The notes under the pieces: model-generated
What the model was told of the DNA's origin: nothing
What the model saw: only the letters and a program-made list of their open reading frames with translations
Databases searched by the model: none
In this document: positions 59,684-64,000 of the stretch, piece by piece
How the letters are laid out: each line of letters begins with the position of its first letter
How positions within the stretch are numbered: position 1 is the stretch's first letter
Program-made: the position numbers and the translations under genes
Source of the DNA: Clostridium estertheticum
Lineage (GTDB): Bacteria > Bacillota > Clostridia > Clostridiales > Clostridiaceae
Reading direction: 5' to 3'
NCBI RefSeq assembly: GCF_011065935.2
Contig: NZ_JAAMNH020000001.1
Location: 2,749,001 to 2,813,000 of the forward strand
Length of the DNA stretch: 64,000 bases

Positions 59684-59867
59684 TAAATCACCTCGTTTTT
59701 CTTTATGTTAATAATATCATATAATTTCAATTATGACTAAATTTACATAAGACTTTTTTTTAAAAAAACTAAATATTTTATTTGCGGTAATAATTATACT
59801 TTTGATGCTTTGAACTCGGACAGAAGCTATAGATTTTGTATTATTTAAAGAAAATTATTGATAAAAG

Positions 59868-59910
59868 AAAGCGTCTTTAGTTCATTTTAAGCTAAAGGCG
59901 CTTTTAAGTT
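59868..59910. terminator. terminator of the patatin-like gene
   Basis: AAAGCGTCTTTAG / CTAAAGGCGCTTT arms (one mismatch), T-rich on the outside; between the minus-strand patatin and reductase genes. Confidence 0.75.
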
Positions 59911-59963
59911 ATTATTAATATTTAAAAAGTAAATCTACTAATAAAGTGCTTTAGTAATTCTTC

Positions 59964-60971
59964 TTATTTATAAGAATTACTTCTAAGGAGCGAATGTTTC
60001 TTATAATTGTTCTCCCAACTTTCAAGAAATTCTTTTGCACAAACTACACCAGAATTATATAAATCCATAATTTTTTTATTAGAAATATTAAAATCTGTGG
60101 TTTTAATATCAAGAGTATTAATTTTTACAGTTCGTAGATAATCCATTTCTCTTATATGAATATCATCCTGTGCTTCTAGCATAGTCTCAATAATTGAACT
60201 AGTGAAATTAAAGATATTTGTGATTTTATGTTCTCGTATCTCTTTGTTTCCTCCTAGTTTAAAACCTATGGTTGGCCAACGAGGGATACCATTTACATCA
60301 AAAATCCAAACTGGGTAATTGCTTAAAACGCCTCCATCAACAATGAGAGATTTTTTATTTGAATTTACATCATTTAAATTTACAGGTTGAAAAAAGTAGG
60401 GAATGGATATGCTCATTCTTACTGCCAGGCTCACCTGGAGTTCATCAGGATTTATTCCATAGTCGGCAATATCCTCTGGTAATATTATCATTTTTCCATT
60501 GCTGATATCTGTTGCTATAATATGAAGTTTGTATTTTCTTTTATACTTATCATTATTTATAAGAATACCCTTTTCTTCTGGAATAATCAAATCTCCAAAG
60601 GTTACTTTTTTCCCATCTGTGTGGTTAATCTTAATTGAAAAAATTTCGTCAAGCCAGTTTTTCAAATAATCACCTTTAAAAATGCCTTTCTTAAAAAGTA
60701 GATTGCATGTATTAGATAATATAGGAATATTAAAATGATTTTTATCTGTAATTTTTTTATAGTCTAGCTGTATCATTAACTTTTTTATTTCTTCAGAACT
60801 GTAACCCACTGCAAGTAGTGCGGCTACAATAGAACCAGCGGAGGTTCCTGAAATATTTTTCCACTCATACCCATTTTCTTCAAATATTTTTAAGGCACCT
60901 ACAAGACCAATGCCTTTAACACCGCCACCTTCAAACACTGCATCTGCAAATTTTCTATTATTATTATCCAT
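59964..60971 (-). CDS. patatin-like phospholipase
   Basis: 335 residues from the ATG at 60971 behind GGGGGTG; a GTG at 60980 lies within that site. The patatin signature is complete: oxyanion loop GGGVKGIG near the start, nucleophile serine in GTSAGS, and the catalytic Asp in VDGGVLSN. These enzymes hydrolyse membrane phospholipids or other acyl lipids with a Ser-Asp dyad. There is no signal peptide, so it should act in the cytoplasm or at the inner membrane face. The physiological role is unknown. Confidence 0.9.
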   Translation of the reverse strand: MDNNNRKFADAVFEGGGVKGIGLVGALKIFEENGYEWKNISGTSAGSIVAALLAVGYSSEEIKKLMIQLDYKKITDKNHFNIPILSNTCNLLFKKGIFKGDYLKNWLDEIFSIKINHTDGKKVTFGDLIIPEEKGILINNDKYKRKYKLHIIATDISNGKMIILPEDIADYGINPDELQVSLAVRMSISIPYFFQPVNLNDVNSNKKSLIVDGGVLSNYPVWIFDVNGIPRWPTIGFKLGGNKEIREHKITNIFNFTSSIIETMLEAQDDIHIREMDYLRTVKINTLDIKTTDFNISNKKIMDLYNSGVVCAKEFLESWENNYKKHSLLRSNSYK

Positions 60972-61107
60972 ATATAACACCCCCTTATGAGTAATATATG
61001 AATATGCATATTCTCATGACCTATATTATCATAAATAAATTCTATTTACACCTTTCTTTATGTGAAGAATATGATACATTATAATGATTTTATAAAAGAG
61101 GCAATGC

Positions 61108-61407
61108 ATGAAAAAATTAGAAGAATTTACACCTAATGAATTAGCTACTTTAGCAACTATAATAGGGATTATTATTGCATCCAAATATAATATTAATCAA
61201 CAAAATGTAATAGGCAATTTTTTAACGGGTGTGGCGCAGAATATTTTAATAATTGCAGCTCAGAATCAAAATCTCCAAACGCAGGAAGAAAATCAATGCG
61301 GAGATAATGGAAACAGTAATTCAAATGGTAGCAATAAGGATTTGCAAAAACAAATAGATGAACTTAAAGAACATATCAAAAAGTTTGAAGATAATATGAA
61401 CTGTTAA
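61108..61407 (+). CDS. small hypothetical protein (99 residues)
   Basis: The N-terminal ~50 residues are weakly hydrophobic and helical (ELATLATIIGIIIASKYNIN, then GNFLTGVAQNILIIAAQNQN). A low-complexity Asn/Ser/Gly-rich linker follows, then a short C-terminal coiled coil. The ATG at 61108 follows AAGAGGC at a good distance. No family was recognised beyond its resemblance to short clostridial proteins. It is located directly before the thiamine riboswitch and has no obvious link to it. Confidence 0.6.
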   Translation: MKKLEEFTPNELATLATIIGIIIASKYNINQQNVIGNFLTGVAQNILIIAAQNQNLQTQEENQCGDNGNSNSNGSNKDLQKQIDELKEHIKKFEDNMNC

Positions 61408-61504
61408 GAAAAACGCACTTAATAAAAGGTTTGTTTTTTTTAATTTATTTGACATTACAAGAAACCTTAGGTAATATATATGTGTAAAGTAATTAAATAT
61501 TAAA

Positions 61505-61600
61505 AATTAGGGGAGTCAATATTTTTGTCTGAGAGGAAACAATTGTGTTTCGACCCTTATAACCTGAATTGGGTAATGCCAGCGGAGGGAAAATGTGATT
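61505..61600 (+). promoter_or_regulatory. TPP (thiamin pyrophosphate) riboswitch
   Basis: The conserved THI-box blocks are present in order: GGGGAGTC, CTGAGAGGAAA, CGACCCTT, ACCTGAATTGGGTAATGCC and AGCGGAGGGAA. It is followed by a terminator and then thiamine-related genes, so high TPP should stop transcription. Confidence 0.95.
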
Positions 61601-61652
61601 TGCATTTAATTTGTAATAAGACTAAATAAATGGTGCAAAGTTATAGAACTGT

Positions 61653-61695
61653 AAAACCCTTCGTTCAATTATGAGCAAAGGGTTTATTTTATTAC
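61653..61695 (+). terminator. terminator of the TPP riboswitch expression platform
   Basis: AAACCCTT / AAGGGTTT arms with a ~16-base loop, then ATTTTATT. Confidence 0.85.
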
Positions 61696-61771
61696 TCGAA
61701 AAATACAAATATACATAAAGTTTTATTTTAATAATACATCACCATAGGTGATGATTTAAGGAGGAATTAAA

Positions 61772-62062
61772 ATGTCAGTTGTAAATGTAAGTCTTCAAGT
61801 TATACCAGTGGTGGCAGAGGAAAGAATTTACCCTGTAGTAGACAAGGTTATAGAGTATATTGAAGCTAGTGGAGTAAAATATGAGGTAGGACCAATGGAA
61901 ACTACTATGGAGGGCGAACTGGATGAGCTTTTAGATATAGTAAAAAAGGCACAAGAAATTTGTGTGGAGCAGGGAGCAGCTAGGGTTGTTTCTATAGTGA
62001 AAATCGATTATAAAGCTGAAGGCGTGACTATGAATGAAAAAACATATAAATATAGAAAATAA
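61772..62062 (+). CDS. thiamine-binding protein (MTH1187/YkoF-like)
   Basis: 96 residues, all of them the DUF77/thiamine-binding fold: VNVSLQVIPV at the start and VIEYIEASGVKYEVGPMETT with the conserved small loop. The protein binds thiamine or its pyrimidine part in the cytoplasm. The ATG follows AGGAGG. It is the first gene of the TPP-controlled operon and overlaps the permease gene by 29 bases. Confidence 0.88.
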   Translation: MSVVNVSLQVIPVVAEERIYPVVDKVIEYIEASGVKYEVGPMETTMEGELDELLDIVKKAQEICVEQGAARVVSIVKIDYKAEGVTMNEKTYKYRK

Positions 62063-62810
62063 ACTTATTCCTATAATGTTTCAATTGCTGATTCTTTTTA
62101 TATGGCAGATATCTATAGATAAGTGGAAGGTTCCACAGTATATACTACCTTCACCAAAAGACATTATTGTTACCTTGGTTAATATAGTACCCAGCATTAC
62201 TGTGCACATTTATGCAACTTTATATGAAGCCTTGATTGGATTCATGATTTCAATTTTGGTTGCATTAATATTAGCTATATTAATGGATAATGTAAAGCTT
62301 ATTAAAAAGTGCATATATCCAATTTTAGTAGTATCTCAAACTATTCCTATTATTGCATTAGCACCACTTTTTGTAATTTGGTTTGGTTTTGGAATGTTGC
62401 CTAAGATTATCGTGGTAGTACTAGTATGCTTTTTCCCTATAGTTATTAGTTTGATTGATGGTTTAGAATCAGTGGACACGGACATGGTAAACCTTTTAAA
62501 GACAATGGGAGCAAGTAAGTTTCAGATTTTTACCATGGTGAAGTTGCCAGCCTCTACTGTGAATTTTTTTTCAGGCCTTAGAATAGCGGCAACCTATAGT
62601 ATTATGGGGGCAGTTATTGGAGAATGGCTGGGAGGAGATAAGGGCCTTGGGGTATATATGATTAGAACTAAAAATTCATACGCCATTGATAAATTTTTTG
62701 CAGTAATTATAATTATTGTGTTACTAAGCATAGGACTATTTGGACTTCTATATTTATTACAATATTTTTTAACACCTTGGAATAGAAATTCCATAGAAAA
62801 GAAAAACTAA
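62034..62810 (+). CDS. thiX: ABC transporter permease for thiamine precursor (ThiX-like)
   Basis: 258 residues with six membrane helices and the BPD_transp_1/SsuC-type pattern (VPQYILPSPKDIIVTL near the start; the EAA loop VNLLKTMGASKFQIFTMVKL). It is coupled to the preceding gene. Behind a TPP riboswitch and beside an NMT1-type binding protein it is the membrane part of a ThiXYZ importer for hydroxymethylpyrimidine or its formylamino precursor. The precise ligand is inferred. Confidence 0.85.
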   Translation: MKKHINIENKLIPIMFQLLILFIWQISIDKWKVPQYILPSPKDIIVTLVNIVPSITVHIYATLYEALIGFMISILVALILAILMDNVKLIKKCIYPILVVSQTIPIIALAPLFVIWFGFGMLPKIIVVVLVCFFPIVISLIDGLESVDTDMVNLLKTMGASKFQIFTMVKLPASTVNFFSGLRIAATYSIMGAVIGEWLGGDKGLGVYMIRTKNSYAIDKFFAVIIIIVLLSIGLFGLLYLLQYFLTPWNRNSIEKKN

Positions 62811-62849
62811 AATTATAAGTCACTTATTATTTTATTTGGAGGCAAGACT

Positions 62850-63854
62850 ATGTTAAAGAAATCAATTTCATTATTATTGATAGTTTCAATGACTGCAGTT
62901 TTATTTGTGGGTTGTGGTACAAAAAAAGAAAGTGTAAAGAAGGTAGAGGCCTTAAAAAAGGTTACAGTCATCTTGGATTGGGTACCAAACACTAATCATA
63001 CTGGATTATATGTAGCAAAAGACAAGGGATATTTTAAAGAAGAGGGCCTTGATGTGGATATTATTCAACCAGCACAAGGAAGCACTGCAACCTTAATTGC
63101 TGCAGGCAAAGGAGATTTTGGTGTAAGCTATCAAGAAGATGTAACTTATGCTAGAACTGCTAAAGATCCACTTCCAATAAAGGCTATAGCTACAATTATT
63201 CAACATAACACTTCGGGGTTTGCAGCACCTAAAGAAAAAAACATTAAATCTCCTAAGGATTTTGAAGGTAAAACCTATGGCGGATGGGGGTCACCTTCTG
63301 AAACTGCAATATTAAAAGCACTTATGGAAAAAGATAATGCGGATTTTTCAAAATTAAAGACAGTGGATGCAGGAGCAGAGGATTTCTTTGCTGTAACTAA
63401 GAAAAATATTGATTTTGAATGGATATTTTATGGATGGACAGGAATAGAAGCTAAGCTTAAAAATATTCCTATTGACTACATTGATATTAAAAAACTAAAT
63501 CCAGATTTAGATTATTATACTCCAGTAATTATAGCGAATGAAAATAAATTAAAACAAGATCCTGAAATGGCAAAGAAATTTATGAAAGCTGTTACAAAGG
63601 GATATGAATACAGCATGGAAAAACCTGAGGAAAGTGCTGGAATTTTAGTGAAAAATGCACCTGAGACAGATAAAGCGCTTGCTATAGAAAGTCAAAAATA
63701 CTTAAAGGGTCAGTATAAAGCTGAAGCTAAAAGATGGGGCGAAATGAAAGATTCAGTTTGGAATAATTATACCAAATTTCTTTTAGATAAAAAACTTATA
63801 AAAAAAGATATGAAGGCAAGTGAGGCATTTACTAATGAGTACTTACCAGACTAG
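62850..63854 (+). CDS. thiY: NMT1/THI5-like substrate-binding lipoprotein (ThiY-like)
   Basis: 334 residues. A lipoprotein signal ends in VLFVGCG. The mature part begins VTVILDWVPNTNHTGLYVAK, the hallmark of NMT1/THI5 proteins that bind pyrimidine precursors of thiamine, and continues with GKGDFGVSYQEDV and KTYGGWGSPSETAILKA. The ATG follows GGAGGC. It delivers its ligand to the ThiX permease; its last 20 bases overlap the ATPase gene. Confidence 0.9.
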   Translation: MLKKSISLLLIVSMTAVLFVGCGTKKESVKKVEALKKVTVILDWVPNTNHTGLYVAKDKGYFKEEGLDVDIIQPAQGSTATLIAAGKGDFGVSYQEDVTYARTAKDPLPIKAIATIIQHNTSGFAAPKEKNIKSPKDFEGKTYGGWGSPSETAILKALMEKDNADFSKLKTVDAGAEDFFAVTKKNIDFEWIFYGWTGIEAKLKNIPIDYIDIKKLNPDLDYYTPVIIANENKLKQDPEMAKKFMKAVTKGYEYSMEKPEESAGILVKNAPETDKALAIESQKYLKGQYKAEAKRWGEMKDSVWNNYTKFLLDKKLIKKDMKASEAFTNEYLPD

Positions 63855-64000
63855 TAATGCAAAATTAAGGGTATCAAACATTAAAAAAACCTTTGGGAAT
63901 ATGAATATAATAAATGATGTTTCCTTTTATGCTAATGAAAATGAATTTATAAGTTTACTCGGACCCAGTGGCAGTGGTAAAAGTACAATATTTAATATTA
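63835..64000 (+). CDS. thiZ: ABC transporter ATP-binding protein (ThiZ-like), 3' end outside window
   Basis: An ATG at 63835, inside the end of thiY, opens a frame that runs to the window edge. 55 residues are visible, including LRVSNIKKTFGNMNIINDVS and Walker A GPSGSGKST. With GTGAGG upstream and overlapping the binding-protein gene, it is the ATPase of the ThiXYZ importer. Confidence 0.88.
   Translation, partial: MSTYQTSNAKLRVSNIKKTFGNMNIINDVSFYANENEFISLLGPSGSGKSTIFNI

Noticed and set aside
1..64000. CRISPR arrays, tRNA, rRNA, intact transposases, integrase or attachment sites
   Set aside because: No repeat-spacer pattern, no RNA gene signature and no transposase motifs were seen. The only tandem repeats are the three short units at 30707-30751.

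Overview
The window is AT-rich throughout and its coding style (AGGAGG-type ribosome sites, frequent TTG/GTG starts, many strong rho-independent terminators) is that of a low-GC Firmicute. The gene families (SpoIIM-like, DUF4003, clostridial DegT pair, PyrR/T-box/TPP leaders, clostridial-type JetC fragment) point to Clostridium sensu stricto. The species cannot be fixed from the sequence. No rRNA, tRNA, CRISPR array or intact insertion sequence was seen.

Layout. 1-1.7 kb: the 3' end of a DEAD-box RNA helicase, then a cytoplasmic chemoreceptor-like protein with a Rossmann N-terminus. 1.9-9.4 kb: an envelope cluster (DUF4129, DUF4350, MoxR ATPase, DUF58, SpoIIM-like, RDD, DUF975). 9.7-16 kb: a small unknown protein, a Crp/Fnr regulator divergent from two DUF606 transporters with a palindrome between them, a stand-alone murE, an AraC regulator, and a MerR-methyltransferase fusion behind a 19-bp-spacer promoter. 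16-20.5 kb: surface-sugar genes (two DegT aminotransferases, an O-antigen ligase/polymerase, a frameshifted glycosyltransferase stub). 20.5-25 kb: small proteins, an esterase, a possible ATT-start gene and a duplicated-module secreted protein. 25.2-28.3 kb: a decayed locus read here as a Wadjet (JetD/JetC) anti-plasmid system remnant. 28.3-30.6 kb: a T-box leader controlling an MccF-like S66 peptidase and a methyltransferase. 30.6-35.6 kb: a PadR-DUF2812 pair, an EamA-like transporter, and a SigY-type ECF operon with two near-identical ECF promoters. 35.6-48.3 kb: a 31-residue Lys-rich protein, TraX, a large S8 protease, DUF4003, a PdaA-like deacetylase, a pseudo-helicase/LexA-type peptidase fusion, YfcE, a broken MFS gene, a membrane-anchored protein, DegV and an FUSC/ArAE protein.

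48.4-58.8 kb is an arginine/carbamoyl-phosphate region: carAB behind a PyrR-type attenuator plus a separate ArgR-type promoter, then an amino-acid ABC transporter followed by argG and argH behind a second copy of the same ArgR promoter module. A BlaI-like repressor relic lies between the two units. 58.8-61.4 kb: an RmlD-like reductase, a patatin-like lipase and a small protein. 61.5 kb to the end: a TPP riboswitch followed by a thiamine-binding protein and a ThiXYZ-type pyrimidine transporter whose ATPase runs off the window.

The most unusual items are the pseudo-helicase/S24 fusion, the Wadjet relic beside a duplicated T-box terminator, the T-box-controlled MccF-like peptidase, the PyrR + ArgR dual control of carAB, the MerR-methyltransferase fusion, and the Rossmann-chemoreceptor fusion.
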